Positions 15,473 through 23,952 of a stretch of 48,487 nt of DNA are shown here, piece after piece. Position 1 is the first letter of the stretch. Each line of letters starts with the position of its first letter. The DNA comes from Amycolatopsis circi (GTDB lineage Bacteria; Actinomycetota; Actinomycetes; Mycobacteriales; Pseudonocardiaceae), in contig NZ_PQIA01000069.1 in NCBI RefSeq assembly GCF_003385235.1, positions 1 through 48,487 on the forward strand. The letters are read 5' to 3'. The notes beneath the pieces were generated by a model. It was given only the letters and a program-made list of their open reading frames with translations, made no database searches and had not been told where the DNA came from. The position numbers and the translations under genes are program-made.

Positions 15473-16642
15473 ATGCCGGGTCTACCAGGACAAACGCCCC
15501 GGAGACCACTAAGTGGGGGAATTTCGTGCAGGGCCTACGGTGGCTTGGTGCGCAACCACCTGATCGACCTGGCCGTGGCGCTCGGCGTACTCGGCCTGAC
15601 GCTGGCCGGCGAGCTGCCGGACGCGGATCACCCGTGGTTCTGGCCGATCGCGGTCGCCGTGACGTTCGTGGCGGTATTGCTGCGCCGCCGGTTCCCGTTG
15701 AGCGCGATGCTGGTGTCGGTCGGGGTCGCGCTGGCGACACCACCCTTGTGGGGTACCTGCATCACCCTCTACACGGTCGCGTCGTTGCGCGGACTCCGCT
15801 GGCCGACCGCGGTCGCCGTGCTGGCGGAAATCGGGTTGATGGTGTCGTTTTCCCGGCCGTCGAGTCTGCCGGACTGGAAGTCGTTCGGGCTCGCGCTCGT
15901 CCTGATGGTTGTGGTCCCGGCGCTGGCCGGGCTGTGGATGCATCAGCGCGCGGCCTTGCTCGCCGCCTTGCGCGACCGTGCGGAGCAGGCCGAACGCGAG
16001 CGTGACCTGCTCGGCGAGCGAGCCGTGACAGCGGAGCGGCGGCGGATCGCGCGCGAGATGCACGACGTCGTCGCGCACCGGGTCAGCATTGTCGCGCTGC
16101 AGGCGGGTGCGCTTTCCGTACGAGCCAAGGATGACGAGACTGTGCAGCTCGCCGAGATCATCCGCGAATCGAGTTCCGCCGCGCTCAACGAATTGCGCGA
16201 CATCCTGCGGGTGCTCCGCGACGACGGTCCAGAGCCGCGCTCGCTGCCGGATCCGACGCTCGGCGGGGTCCGCCAGCTCGCCGACGACCTCGCCGCCGCC
16301 GGTTCGCAGGTGCGCGCCGACATGCCGGATCCGATGCCGGACGTGCCCGATCCGATCGGGCGCGCGGCGTACCGGATCGTCCAGGAAGCGCTCACCAATG
16401 CCGCGAAACACGCGCCTGGAACGGCAATCGACGTGCGACTGTCCACTTCCGACGAAGACCTCGTGGTCGAAGTGGCCAACCCGCTCGCCGACTCGGCCGG
16501 GCTGCCCGGCGCGGGCTACGGCGTGCTCGGCATGCGCGAGCGCGTCACGCTGACCGGCGGGACGCTCCGCGCCGGTCCGGACGGAGCGGGCAGCTACCGG
16601 GTGCGGGCCGCGTTCCCGCTGCGAGCGGAGGAAACGTGCTGA
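15473..16642 (+). CDS. NarL-type sensor histidine kinase
   Basis: About 389 residues. A hydrophobic N-terminal block of four to five membrane segments is followed by a short coiled coil (LRDRAEQAERERDLL). Next comes the HisKA_3 dimerisation domain with phospho-acceptor H197 in RRRIAREMHDVVAHR, then a HATPase_c domain with N box EALTNAAKHAPG and G-box GAGYGVLGMRERV. ATG 15473 has a strong GGAGGG 5 bp upstream; a GTG at 15548, just before the first membrane helix, is an alternative that many homologues would favour. The stop overlaps the response regulator start by 7 bp, so the two are translationally coupled. Signal unknown. Confidence 0.92.
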   Translation: MPGLPGQTPRRPLSGGISCRAYGGLVRNHLIDLAVALGVLGLTLAGELPDADHPWFWPIAVAVTFVAVLLRRRFPLSAMLVSVGVALATPPLWGTCITLYTVASLRGLRWPTAVAVLAEIGLMVSFSRPSSLPDWKSFGLALVLMVVVPALAGLWMHQRAALLAALRDRAEQAERERDLLGERAVTAERRRIAREMHDVVAHRVSIVALQAGALSVRAKDDETVQLAEIIRESSSAALNELRDILRVLRDDGPEPRSLPDPTLGGVRQLADDLAAAGSQVRADMPDPMPDVPDPIGRAAYRIVQEALTNAAKHAPGTAIDVRLSTSDEDLVVEVANPLADSAGLPGAGYGVLGMRERVTLTGGTLRAGPDGAGSYRVRAAFPLRAEETC

Positions 16643-17277
16643 AAATCCTGCTGATCGACGACGAAGTGCTCGTCCGCAGCGGCATCCGGATGATCCTGGA
16701 GTCCGATCCGGGGATCGAGGTCGTCGCGGAAGCCGGCGACGGTCGCGGGGTGCTCGCACTCGTCCGGGAGCACCGGCCGGACCTCGTGCTGACCGACGTG
16801 CAGATGCCCGAGGTCGACGGGCTAGAGGTGACCCGCCTCGTGACCGCCGAGCCGGACGCGCCCGCGGTGGTCGTGCTGACCACGTTCGACCTGGACGAGT
16901 ACGTCCACAAAGCACTTCGCCACGGTGCCACGGGTTTCCTGCTCAAGGACACGCCGCCGCGCGAGCTGGTCAAAGCGATGCACGTCGTGGGCAGCGGCGA
17001 GGCGATGCTGTCGCCGTCGATCACCCGGCGCCTGCTGACGCACTTCGCCACCACCGCGGCCCCGGCGTCGGCCCGCGCCCGGCTCGAACCGCTGACGCCG
17101 CGGGAACGCGAGGTCGCGGTGGCCGTCGCGCAGGGTTCGAGCAACGCCGAGATCGGCCGCGGGCTCGGGCTCAGCGAGGCGACTGTGAAGGTCCATTTGG
17201 GACGCATCATGGCCAAGACCGAGGCCGCGAACCGCACCCAGGTCGCCATTCTGGTGCACGACGCCGGGCTCGCCTGA
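16636..17277 (+). CDS. NarL/FixJ-family response regulator
   Basis: A 213-residue protein. The receiver domain has the acidic pair in LLIDDE (8-9), phospho-acceptor D54 in VLTDVQMPEVDG, the conserved threonine in VVVLTTFD and the lysine in LLKDTPP. The C-terminal LuxR-type HTH is LTPREREVAVAVAQGSSNAE followed by EATVKVHLGRIMAKTEA. It begins with GTG behind GGAGGAAAC and overlaps the cognate kinase gene. It presumably regulates nearby or distant targets; no target operator could be identified by eye. Confidence 0.95.
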   Translation: MLKILLIDDEVLVRSGIRMILESDPGIEVVAEAGDGRGVLALVREHRPDLVLTDVQMPEVDGLEVTRLVTAEPDAPAVVVLTTFDLDEYVHKALRHGATGFLLKDTPPRELVKAMHVVGSGEAMLSPSITRRLLTHFATTAAPASARARLEPLTPREREVAVAVAQGSSNAEIGRGLGLSEATVKVHLGRIMAKTEAANRTQVAILVHDAGLA

Positions 17278-17350
17278 ATCGTTACCCCGCAACGGGTTGC
17301 CAGGTTCTATGCTCGACGCCGGGTCGGGGGGCCGTTTCCGAGGGGACCCC

Positions 17351-17917
17351 ATGCTGCCGCCGAAACCGACCGGACCGAGCTACGAAGACGCGCCACCGCC
17401 GCCGAGGCAACCGCGCGGCACCAACGGCTTCGCGATCGCGTCGCTGGTCCTCGCCGTCCCGGCGTTCAGCCTGCCGCTGAGCATCGCGTTCGGGATCATC
17501 GCGCTCCGCCAGATCCGCGTGTTCGGCAACCCGGGCCGCGGGCTCGCGATCGCCGGGCTGTCGATCAGCGGCGCGTGGCTGGCGGTGCTCCTGATCGGGC
17601 TCGCGGCGTCCGGTCCTTCAGCGGACCCGCTCTTCCAGGCCAGCCCCGGCGACTGCTTCCGCTCGGGCACCAAGGCCAGCCCTGTCTCCTGCGAGGACGC
17701 GCACGACATCGAGGTGTTCCACCTGCTGCCCGGCGGCGACGCCGATTCGCTCCGCAGCGCCTGTGGGGCCGAAGCCAAGCAGTACTTCGCCAGCAGCGTC
17801 CCGCCGGACTACATCCACCTGGGCGCACGGCAGCCGTCCACATCGGACTCACCAGATCAACATGCGGTGTGCACTCTGGAGACTGATTTCCCCACCACCG
17901 GCCGGGTCGTGCACTGA
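17351..17917 (+). CDS. DUF4190-type membrane protein with C-terminal septum-formation-like domain
   Basis: A 188-residue protein. A proline-rich cytoplasmic leader (PPKPTGPSYEDAPPPPRQP) precedes two membrane helices (FAIASLVLAVPAFSLPLSIA and LAIAGLSISGAWLAVLLIGL) separated by an IALRQIRVFGNPGRG loop typical of DUF4190. The exterior C-terminal domain has four cysteines (GDCFRSG, VSCEDAH, SACGAEA, AVCTLET) in the pattern of actinobacterial 'septum formation' domains, probably paired in disulfides. ATG 17351 chosen over upstream codons. It lies directly after the two-component pair but 73 bp away, and ends 4 bp from the convergent cobQ stop. Confidence 0.75.
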   Translation: MLPPKPTGPSYEDAPPPPRQPRGTNGFAIASLVLAVPAFSLPLSIAFGIIALRQIRVFGNPGRGLAIAGLSISGAWLAVLLIGLAASGPSADPLFQASPGDCFRSGTKASPVSCEDAHDIEVFHLLPGGDADSLRSACGAEAKQYFASSVPPDYIHLGARQPSTSDSPDQHAVCTLETDFPTTGRVVH

Positions 17918-17921
17918 CCGG

Positions 17922-19400
17922 TCAGGGCGCGCCCGGCGGCACGAACGGCAGCCCTCCCGGAGCGCCCGCCTCCGCCAGCGCCATCAGCATTCCGGTGTCC
18001 ACTTCGGACTGGATCGCGTCGGCCAGCCGGTCCAGCATGTCCTCCCGCAGGCCCGCGAACCCCGGCGCACCCTCGGCGGCCTGCCATTCGATGCCCGCCT
18101 GCGCCGCCGCTTCGGCAAGCCACGCACGGCGAAAACCGTCGTTCTCCAACGCGCCATGCCACGTCGTCCCCCACACCGAACCGACGCGGTAACCGTCCAA
18201 AAACGACTCCGCGTCCGCCGGTCCCGCACTGCCGTGGTGGATCTCGTACGCGTCGACCCGATGTCCGCGCCATTCGCCGGTCGGACGGCCGAGCACCTTC
18301 TCCCCCGCGAACGTCACGCGGGTCGGCAACAGCCCCAACCCTTCGACGAGACCGGCACCCGATTCGACTTCGTCCTCAATGGACTCCGCGAGCATCTGGT
18401 ACCCGCCGCAGATCCCCAGCACCGGACGCCCCGCCTTGGCCCGTGCGGTCACCGCATCCGCCAAACCTCGCGTACGCAACCACTTCAGATCGTCCACAGT
18501 GGCCCGAGAGCCCGGCAGCACGACCAGATCCGCCGCGGCGACGGTGTCCGGATCGGCGGTCAGGCTCACCGTCACGCCGGGCTCCGCCGCAAGCGCGTCC
18601 ACGTCGGTGGCGTTCGATGCCCTCGGGAACCGGACCACCGCCACCTGCAACCCGCGTTGCGCAGCTTCGTGCCGCCATCCGGCGGCAGCGAGGGCGTCCT
18701 CGGAGTCGATCCACACGCGGTCCAGCCACGGCAACACGCCCAGCACGGGCCGTCCGGTGACCTTCTCCAGGCTGTTCAAACCCGGCTGCAGCAACCCGAC
18801 GTCACCGCGGAATTTGTTGACCAGCCACCCCGCGACCAACGCCTGGTCCTCGGCCGACAGCAACGCGAGCGTCCCGAACATCGCGGCCAGCACCCCGCCG
18901 CGGTCGATGTCGCCGACTACCAGCACCGGCAGGGAGAACTTCCGTGCCAAGCCCATGTTGACGTAGTCGCCGGAGCGCAGGTTGATCTCCGCCGGACTGC
19001 CCGCTCCCTCGCAGATGACGAGGTCGAACCGTTGCTGCAGCTCAGCAAACGCGTCGAAGGCGATCTCGGCGAGCCCAGCCCGTCCGGTGGCGTATTCCCC
19101 GGCTTCGAGGGTTCCGTACGGTTTGCCGAGCGCGATGACGTGACTGCGCCGGTCGCTGCCCGGCTTGAGCAGCACGGGATTCATCGCCGCTTCCGGCTCT
19201 ACCCGCGCGGCCCGCGCCTGCAGCCACTGCGCGCGGCCGATCTCCGCGCCGTCCGCGCAAACCATAGAGTTGTTCGACATGTTCTGCGCCTTGAACGGGG
19301 CGGCCCGCACGCCGCGCCGCGCGAACCACCGGCAGATTCCGGCGGTGACCAGGCTTTTCCCGGCATCGGAGGTGGTCCCGGCGATCAACAGCCCGCTCAT
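17922..19400 (-). CDS. cobQ: Cobyric acid synthase
   Basis: A 492-residue enzyme that amidates the b, d, e and g carboxylates of adenosylcobyrinic acid a,c-diamide using glutamine and ATP. The N-terminal dethiobiotin-synthetase-like domain has the P-loop GTTSDAGKS at residues 8-16 and the family block FKAQNMSNNSMVC. The C-terminal class-I glutaminase domain has nucleophile Cys in VLGICGGYQML and the histidine in DAYEIHHG. Length is normal. It overlaps cbiB by 4 bp (19397-19400), forming a two-gene unit cbiB-cobQ. No riboswitch is evident upstream. Confidence 0.97.
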   Translation of the reverse strand: MSGLLIAGTTSDAGKSLVTAGICRWFARRGVRAAPFKAQNMSNNSMVCADGAEIGRAQWLQARAARVEPEAAMNPVLLKPGSDRRSHVIALGKPYGTLEAGEYATGRAGLAEIAFDAFAELQQRFDLVICEGAGSPAEINLRSGDYVNMGLARKFSLPVLVVGDIDRGGVLAAMFGTLALLSAEDQALVAGWLVNKFRGDVGLLQPGLNSLEKVTGRPVLGVLPWLDRVWIDSEDALAAAGWRHEAAQRGLQVAVVRFPRASNATDVDALAAEPGVTVSLTADPDTVAAADLVVLPGSRATVDDLKWLRTRGLADAVTARAKAGRPVLGICGGYQMLAESIEDEVESGAGLVEGLGLLPTRVTFAGEKVLGRPTGEWRGHRVDAYEIHHGSAGPADAESFLDGYRVGSVWGTTWHGALENDGFRRAWLAEAAAQAGIEWQAAEGAPGFAGLREDMLDRLADAIQSEVDTGMLMALAEAGAPGGLPFVPPGAP

Positions 19401-20365
19401 CTCACCACCGTAATCCTTGCGCGCCGCAACCCGCTCACCGCGATCCCGGCCGAGACCGCCAATGCCGCCGCCCCGACCAGCCGCGACAACCGCACCGCCC
19501 GGCGCAAATCGCGCGCGCCCGGCGGACGACCGTCACCCAGCGTGCCCCGGCTCTCGACCTCGCCGTGATACGTATTCGTGCCGCCGAGCCGGATGTCCAG
19601 CGCCCCGGCGAACGCGGCCTCGACCTGCCCCGCGTTCGGGCTCGGATGCGCGCTCCCGTCGCGTCGCCAGGCACGCCAAGCCGACCGCGCGTGCCCCCCG
19701 GCCAACGGGGCGGTCACCGCCGTCAGCACCGCACCGACGCGCGCGGGCACCAGATTGACCCAGTCGTCGGTGCGCGCGGCGAACCAGCCGAAGTTGCGGT
19801 GCCGCGGCGAGCGGTAGCCGATCATCGCGTCGAGCGTGTTCACCGCGCGGTACCCGAGCAAGCCCGGCACGCCCGCGACTGCGCCCCACAGCAGCGGCGC
19901 GACGACCGCGTCCGAGGTGTTCTCGGCGATCGATTCGGTGGCCGCGCGGGTCAGCTCGGCGGCGTCGAGACCGGTGGCGTCGCGCGCGCAGAGGTGGCTG
20001 AGCCGCTGCCGGGCGGCGGGCAATTCACCCGATTCGAGTAATCGCGCCATTTCGTGGCCCTCCGCGGCGAGCCCGCGGCCGCCGAGGACGACCCACGTCG
20101 CCGCCGCGATCAGGACGAATCGGGCGCCCGGCCGGTGCCGCACGGCTCGCTCGGCAAGAAATCCCAGCCCGGCGACCGACCCCGCGCAGACCGCCGCACA
20201 GCCCGCCCCGCGCGGCTTGGAATCGGCCCACCACCAGCGTTCCAGCTGGCCAGCGGCGGTGCCGAACAGCGCGACCGGATGTCCCCGGCGCGGGTCGCCG
20301 AACCACGCGTCGGCGGCGTATCCGGCGATCAGCCCGGCCGCGGTGACGGATTGTCGGAGTGGCAC
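19397..20365 (-). CDS. cbiB: Adenosylcobinamide-phosphate synthase CbiB/CobD
   Basis: A 322-residue integral membrane protein that attaches the aminopropanol arm to adenosylcobyric acid. Family blocks visible are GYAADAWFGDPRRGHPVALFG at the N-terminus, TESIAENTSDAVVAPLLWGA, NTLDAMIGYRSPRHRNFGWF and DDWVNLVPARV, plus several hydrophobic segments. The GTG start at 20365 gives the expected length; an open frame continues upstream but is antisense to cobU and cobT. It starts only 36 bp from the divergent cobU, so the two share a very tight promoter region. Confidence 0.95.
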   Translation of the reverse strand: MPLRQSVTAAGLIAGYAADAWFGDPRRGHPVALFGTAAGQLERWWWADSKPRGAGCAAVCAGSVAGLGFLAERAVRHRPGARFVLIAAATWVVLGGRGLAAEGHEMARLLESGELPAARQRLSHLCARDATGLDAAELTRAATESIAENTSDAVVAPLLWGAVAGVPGLLGYRAVNTLDAMIGYRSPRHRNFGWFAARTDDWVNLVPARVGAVLTAVTAPLAGGHARSAWRAWRRDGSAHPSPNAGQVEAAFAGALDIRLGGTNTYHGEVESRGTLGDGRPPGARDLRRAVRLSRLVGAAALAVSAGIAVSGLRRARITVVR

Positions 20366-20401
20366 GTGGCGAACCGTAGCGCTAGGGAGAGAATGCCGGG
20401 T

Positions 20402-21007
20402 ATGACCAAGCTGACGCACCGGCTCGCCGGGTCTCTCGAAACCCTGGCGCAGGCCCTCCGCCGGTACGGACGCGACGACGGCAAGGTGCTCGTTCTCGGC
20501 GGGGTTCGCTCGGGCAAGTCGAGGCACGCGGAGCGGCTCGTCGCGCACCACCCTCACCTCGTGTACGTCGCTCCCGGACTGCCCCCGTCTGCGGAGGACC
20601 CGGAATGGGCCGCCCGCGTCGAGGCGCACCGGGCCCGCCGCCCGCGCCACTGGACGACGATCGAGACCACCGATCTGGCGACCGTGCTGCGCAACGCGAC
20701 GAGCCCGTTGCTGATCGACTGTCTCGGCACCTGGCTGTCGCGGGTGCTCGACGAGGTCGGCGCGTGGACGGGCAAATCGGGCTGGGAGCGCAGACTGGAC
20801 GAGCGGCTCGAGGATTTCCTCGCCGCGTGGAGCCAGGCGCGGGTGCCGATCGTCGCGGTCAGCAACGAGGTCGGCAGCGGTGTGGTGCCCGCAACGGTGT
20901 CCGGGCGGCTGTTCCGTGATGTGCTGGGCGCACTCAACAACCGGGTGTCCGCCGACAGCGACCGCGTTTCGCTCATCGTCGCCGGGCGGGCGCTCGACCT
21001 TCCGTGA
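20402..21007 (+). CDS. cobU: Adenosylcobinamide kinase / guanylyltransferase
   Basis: A 201-residue bifunctional enzyme that phosphorylates adenosylcobinamide and then transfers GMP. The P-loop is GGVRSGKS at about residues 30-37, with family blocks RARRPRHWTTIET, LLIDCLGTWLSRVL and VSNEVGSGVVPAT. The start is ATG 20402, with AGGGAGA 11 bp upstream. Compared with typical CobU, it has roughly 25 extra N-terminal residues (TKLTHRLAGSLETLAQALRR) before the first beta strand; a GTG within 'KVLVLGG' would give the short form. It is followed 10 bp later by cobT. Confidence 0.94.
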   Translation: MTKLTHRLAGSLETLAQALRRYGRDDGKVLVLGGVRSGKSRHAERLVAHHPHLVYVAPGLPPSAEDPEWAARVEAHRARRPRHWTTIETTDLATVLRNATSPLLIDCLGTWLSRVLDEVGAWTGKSGWERRLDERLEDFLAAWSQARVPIVAVSNEVGSGVVPATVSGRLFRDVLGALNNRVSADSDRVSLIVAGRALDLP

Positions 21008-21017
21008 GGAGCTAGCC

Positions 21018-22031
21018 GTGCCGCGTTTCGCCATCCCCGTCCCGGACGCCGCCGCCCGCGCCACCGCCCTGGAGCGGCTGGACGGCCTGGTCAAACCGGT
21101 CGGCTCGCTCGGCCGGCTCGAAGAACTCGCGGCCTGGCTGAGCGCGGCGCACGGCGTGGTCCCGCCCCGCCCGCTGGACGACGTCCGCGTGGTCGTCTTC
21201 GCCGGCGACCACGGGGTGTCCGCGCAGTCGGCGTACCCGCGCGAGGTGACGGCGGCGATGGTGCGCGTGTTCCTGGCCGGGCGGAGCGGAGTGACCGTGC
21301 TCGCGGCGCAGGTCGGAGCGCAGGTACGGGTGGCCGACATCGCGGTGGACTGGGACGCCTCGGATGTCCCCGAGGAAGTCACCGCCTACAAGATCCGCCG
21401 CGGTTCGGGGGCCATCGACGTCGAGGACGCGTTGGCCTCCGGCGAGGCTCTCGCGGCCTTCGAGGCGGGTCGTGCCATCGCTGCTTCGGAGTCCGCTGCG
21501 GACGTTCTCATTCCCGGCGACATGGGCATCGGCAACACGACCGTCTGTGCTGCTGTGGTGGCTTCGGCTTTGGGCCTGCCCGCCAGCGAGGTCGTCGGCA
21601 CCGGAACCGGCGTCTCCGGGGAGGCTTTGGAACGCAAGACCTCTGTCGTCGCCGCTGCTCTTTCGCGCCGCGCGGTTACCGACCCGTTCGACCGTCTGAC
21701 GGCCTTGGGCAGCGCCTGCCTCGCCGCGACGGCCGGGTTCCTGGTGGAAGCGGCGGTCCGGGGAATCCCGGTGCTGCTGGACGGAATCTTCTCCGCGACG
21801 GCGGCCTTGGCGGCCCGGGACATCGCGCCCGGTGCGGAGCAGTGGTGGCTGGCCGGGCACCGTTCGACGGAGCCCGCGCAAGCGTTTGCTTTGAAGGCTT
21901 TGGGGTTGACGCCGATCCTGGATCTGGGCTTGCGGCTCGGCGAGGGCAGCGGGGCGGTGCAGGCGGTGCCGACTTTGCGGGCGGCGCGTGCGGTGATCGC
22001 GGAGATGGGCCTGCTGGCGGACCTCGGGTGA
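21018..22031 (+). CDS. cobT: Nicotinate-nucleotide-dimethylbenzimidazole phosphoribosyltransferase
   Basis: A 337-residue enzyme that activates the lower ligand by making alpha-ribazole phosphate from NaMN and dimethylbenzimidazole. Blocks visible: KPVGSLGRLEELAAWL, VVVFAGDHGVSAQ, IPGDMGIGNTTVCAAV, GTGTGVSGEALERK and the catalytic glutamate region LRLGEGSGAVQAVP. GTG 21018 follows GAGGAG (21006-21011). Forms a unit with cobU; BluB, which makes its substrate dimethylbenzimidazole, is encoded at 33787-34446. Its stop is followed by a 280-bp repeat-bearing gap before cobS. Confidence 0.96.
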   Translation: MPRFAIPVPDAAARATALERLDGLVKPVGSLGRLEELAAWLSAAHGVVPPRPLDDVRVVVFAGDHGVSAQSAYPREVTAAMVRVFLAGRSGVTVLAAQVGAQVRVADIAVDWDASDVPEEVTAYKIRRGSGAIDVEDALASGEALAAFEAGRAIAASESAADVLIPGDMGIGNTTVCAAVVASALGLPASEVVGTGTGVSGEALERKTSVVAAALSRRAVTDPFDRLTALGSACLAATAGFLVEAAVRGIPVLLDGIFSATAALAARDIAPGAEQWWLAGHRSTEPAQAFALKALGLTPILDLGLRLGEGSGAVQAVPTLRAARAVIAEMGLLADLG

Positions 22032-22200
22032 CGGGTTTGTTCGGGGAGCGGCGTTTGCCTGGATTGAGCGCGGTTCGGCGCGGCGGTTGGGCCGGGGCTC
22101 GGGCTCGGTTGGCGGATCTACCCGGGGTTCGAGCCGACGTCCGGCACGGGGCTCGCGTGGTGGATCGGCCCGGAGTTCGCTTCGCGCGGGAGCGCCCCCA

Positions 22201-22311
22201 TGTGGCGTTGGGTGCATCCCGCGCACCCAATGCCAAATTCGATGCACCCCACGCAGCCAATGTGGCGTTCGATGCACCCCACGCACCCAATGTGGCATTG
22301 GGGCGCAGCCG
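22201..22311. repeat. 30-bp tandem repeat between cobT and cobS
   Basis: About 3.7 units of 30 bp start at 22201, 22231, 22261 and 22291. They share TG(TGGC)(G/A)TT.G near the start and TGCACCCCACGCACCCAA at the end; the second unit is the most diverged. The units remain an exact multiple of three and end at the cobS start, so an in-frame translation (MWRSMHPTHP-like) exists but is not protein-like. The rest of 22032-22200 is GC-rich with nothing recognisable. Confidence 0.8.
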
Positions 22312-23067
22312 ATGATCCCGCTGAGCGGCGGCATCCGCCTGGCCGTCGGCACCCTGACGACCGTCCCTATCCCCGCCCCGCGCACGATCGATCGGCGCGT
22401 GGCGGGGCTCGCGATGACGCTCGGCCCGCTGGCCGCGCTCCCGCTCGCGGCGGTGGCAGGACTGATCGTGGCCGGTGGAGTCGCGATCGGACTCCCCGCG
22501 CTGGCCGTCGCCGCACTGGCGCTCGGGACAGTCGCCCTGGGCAGCCGCGGACTGCATCTCGACGGACTCGCCGACACCGCCGACGGACTCGGCGCCTCCT
22601 ACGACCGCACGAAAGCCCTCGACGTCATGCGCCGCGGCGACTCGGGGCCGACCGGGGTCGCGACGCTGCTCTTCGTGCTGCTCGTCCAAACCGGCGCGCT
22701 GACCGGCGCGATCGCGCACGGACACGGGATCGCCGCCGCGGTGCTGTCCGTCCTGTGTGGACGGTGTGTGCTCTCGCTGTGCTGCGCGCGAGGAATCCCC
22801 TCGGCCCGGCCGGAGGGATTGGGCGCGACGGTCGCCGGGTCGGTCCCGGTCCTCGTGGCCGCGGCGGTGTTCGTGCTCGCGGCGGGGTGTGCCGCGTTGA
22901 CGCCGGGATTGCCGTGGTGGCGAGGGGTGCTCGCGGTAGCGCTCGGTTACGCGGCCGCGGCAGTGTTGCTGGCCCGGTGCGTCCAGCGGATCGGCGGAGT
23001 GACCGGCGATGTCCTCGGGGGTTGCGTCGAGGTCGCGGTGGCCGCGGCGTTGCTGGCGTCCGCCTGA
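22312..23067 (+). CDS. cobS: Adenosylcobinamide-GDP ribazoletransferase (cobalamin synthase)
   Basis: A 251-residue integral membrane enzyme joining adenosylcobinamide-GDP and alpha-ribazole (phosphate) to give cobalamin. The catalytic Asp-rich motif is HLDGLADTADGLGA, followed by MRRGDSGPTGVATLL. The rest is nearly all hydrophobic helices. ATG 22312 fits the family start (IPLSGGIRLAVGTLTTVPIP). An open frame continues upstream through the 30-bp repeats; it is discounted. No convincing Shine-Dalgarno sequence precedes the ATG (GGGGCGCAGCCG), which is unusual for this window. Confidence 0.95.
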   Translation: MIPLSGGIRLAVGTLTTVPIPAPRTIDRRVAGLAMTLGPLAALPLAAVAGLIVAGGVAIGLPALAVAALALGTVALGSRGLHLDGLADTADGLGASYDRTKALDVMRRGDSGPTGVATLLFVLLVQTGALTGAIAHGHGIAAAVLSVLCGRCVLSLCCARGIPSARPEGLGATVAGSVPVLVAAAVFVLAAGCAALTPGLPWWRGVLAVALGYAAAAVLLARCVQRIGGVTGDVLGGCVEVAVAAALLASA

Positions 23068-23072
23068 CTCAA

Positions 23073-23385
23073 CTCAGCGGCCAAGCGAAGTCCCCGTTGC
23101 TCCGGAAAGGAAGTCTCCGCCGAGTCCGGCAGAGAGGTCGGGGGTTCGTCGAGGTACTAGGCGTATTCCAAACCGGACAGTACGCCCTGAGCCATCCGCC
23201 CGAGGATCTCCCTGACGCCCTCCACCAAAGCCCGCCGGGGAAACACGCCGTACGGGATCGCGTCGGGCACCGTGAGATCGACGCTCACCGAACCCGGCGA
23301 CCAGTTCGCGACGACCTCTGCCCGGTCCACTTGCGCGAGCAGCACGCAGTACCGCACGCTCGTCCGGGTTCAGCGGCCGCGTCAT
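23073..23385 (-). pseudogene. Decayed small conserved gene (frameshift plus nonsense codon)
   Basis: An ATG at 23385 overlaps the stop of the upstream gene by 4 bp and gives MTRPLNPDERAVL. The similarity to a small actinobacterial protein family (recalled, not searched) then continues in another frame as LLAQVDRAEVVANW, SVSVDLTVPDA and GVLSGLEYA, where a TAG at 23157-23159 interrupts it. Reading through the TAG gives YLDEPPTSLPD, the expected continuation of an 'LEYAW..DEPPTSLP' ending, so TAG probably replaced a Trp TGG. The part where related proteins have a longer N-terminal linker also looks deleted. An intact 66-residue frame (23157-23357) remains but is probably a fragment. Confidence 0.6.
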
Positions 23386-23795
23386 ACGAAGAACTCCTCA
23401 ATCCACGAACCCACCGTACGCACGGATTCCGCACGCACCTTCCGCGCGAAGTCGTCGATCGCTGCATCGATTTCCGCGGCCGGGCGCACGGCAACGCGCA
23501 CGACCTGGACCGCATCGTCGATCGCCTGCCAGCCGCCGGGCGCGCGACAGATCCGCAGCGACCATCGTCCTTCCAGCGAAAGGGAAAGAAACTCGAAGTC
23601 AGGCCGGTCCGTCTCCGGGCGGGCCTTCCACTTCCGCAGCGCGACAGCAAGCTCCGCCACGGGAAACGACTTCCAGCTGCAGAGAACAACTCCGCCGTCC
23701 ACGACCTCCAGGTCGGCTTCCACGTGGACGAAGACCTCGCTCCGATCGCGCAGATCCGAGGTATCGAAACGGGCGCACGCGAACTTCACCATCAC
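23382..23795 (-). CDS. Hypothetical protein, 137 residues
   Basis: A soluble 137-residue protein starting MMVKFACARFDTSDLRD. It has alternating beta-rich blocks (SEVFVHVEADLEVVDGGVVL, FEFLSLSLEGRWSLRIC) and a C-terminal helix (VRPAAEIDAAIDDFARKV). No signal peptide, membrane segment or catalytic motif recognised. Its TGA overlaps the ATG of the decayed gene downstream by 4 bp, showing the two once formed a translationally coupled pair. Family not recognised; pairs like this are often immunity-like or DUF proteins, but I have no evidence for that here. Confidence 0.6.
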   Translation of the reverse strand: MMVKFACARFDTSDLRDRSEVFVHVEADLEVVDGGVVLCSWKSFPVAELAVALRKWKARPETDRPDFEFLSLSLEGRWSLRICRAPGGWQAIDDAVQVVRVAVRPAAEIDAAIDDFARKVRAESVRTVGSWIEEFFV

Positions 23796-23952
23796 TTCTC
23801 CCGCCAGATCTCCCCACCATCATCCTCCCGGAAAAGCCCGCGCGGCAACCGATTTGTCTGGTACGTCCGGCAGACCGAGCCGCCCGGGCTGCGGCAGAAG
23901 CCAGCCTCGTGTTACCAAGGAACAGTCCGCGACGACTGACCGAGAGGACCTC

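Noticed and set aside
23272..23952. N-terminal extension of the glycosidase-like lipoprotein
   Set aside because: It would bury the Tat/lipobox signal, and it is antisense to the 137-residue hypothetical gene.
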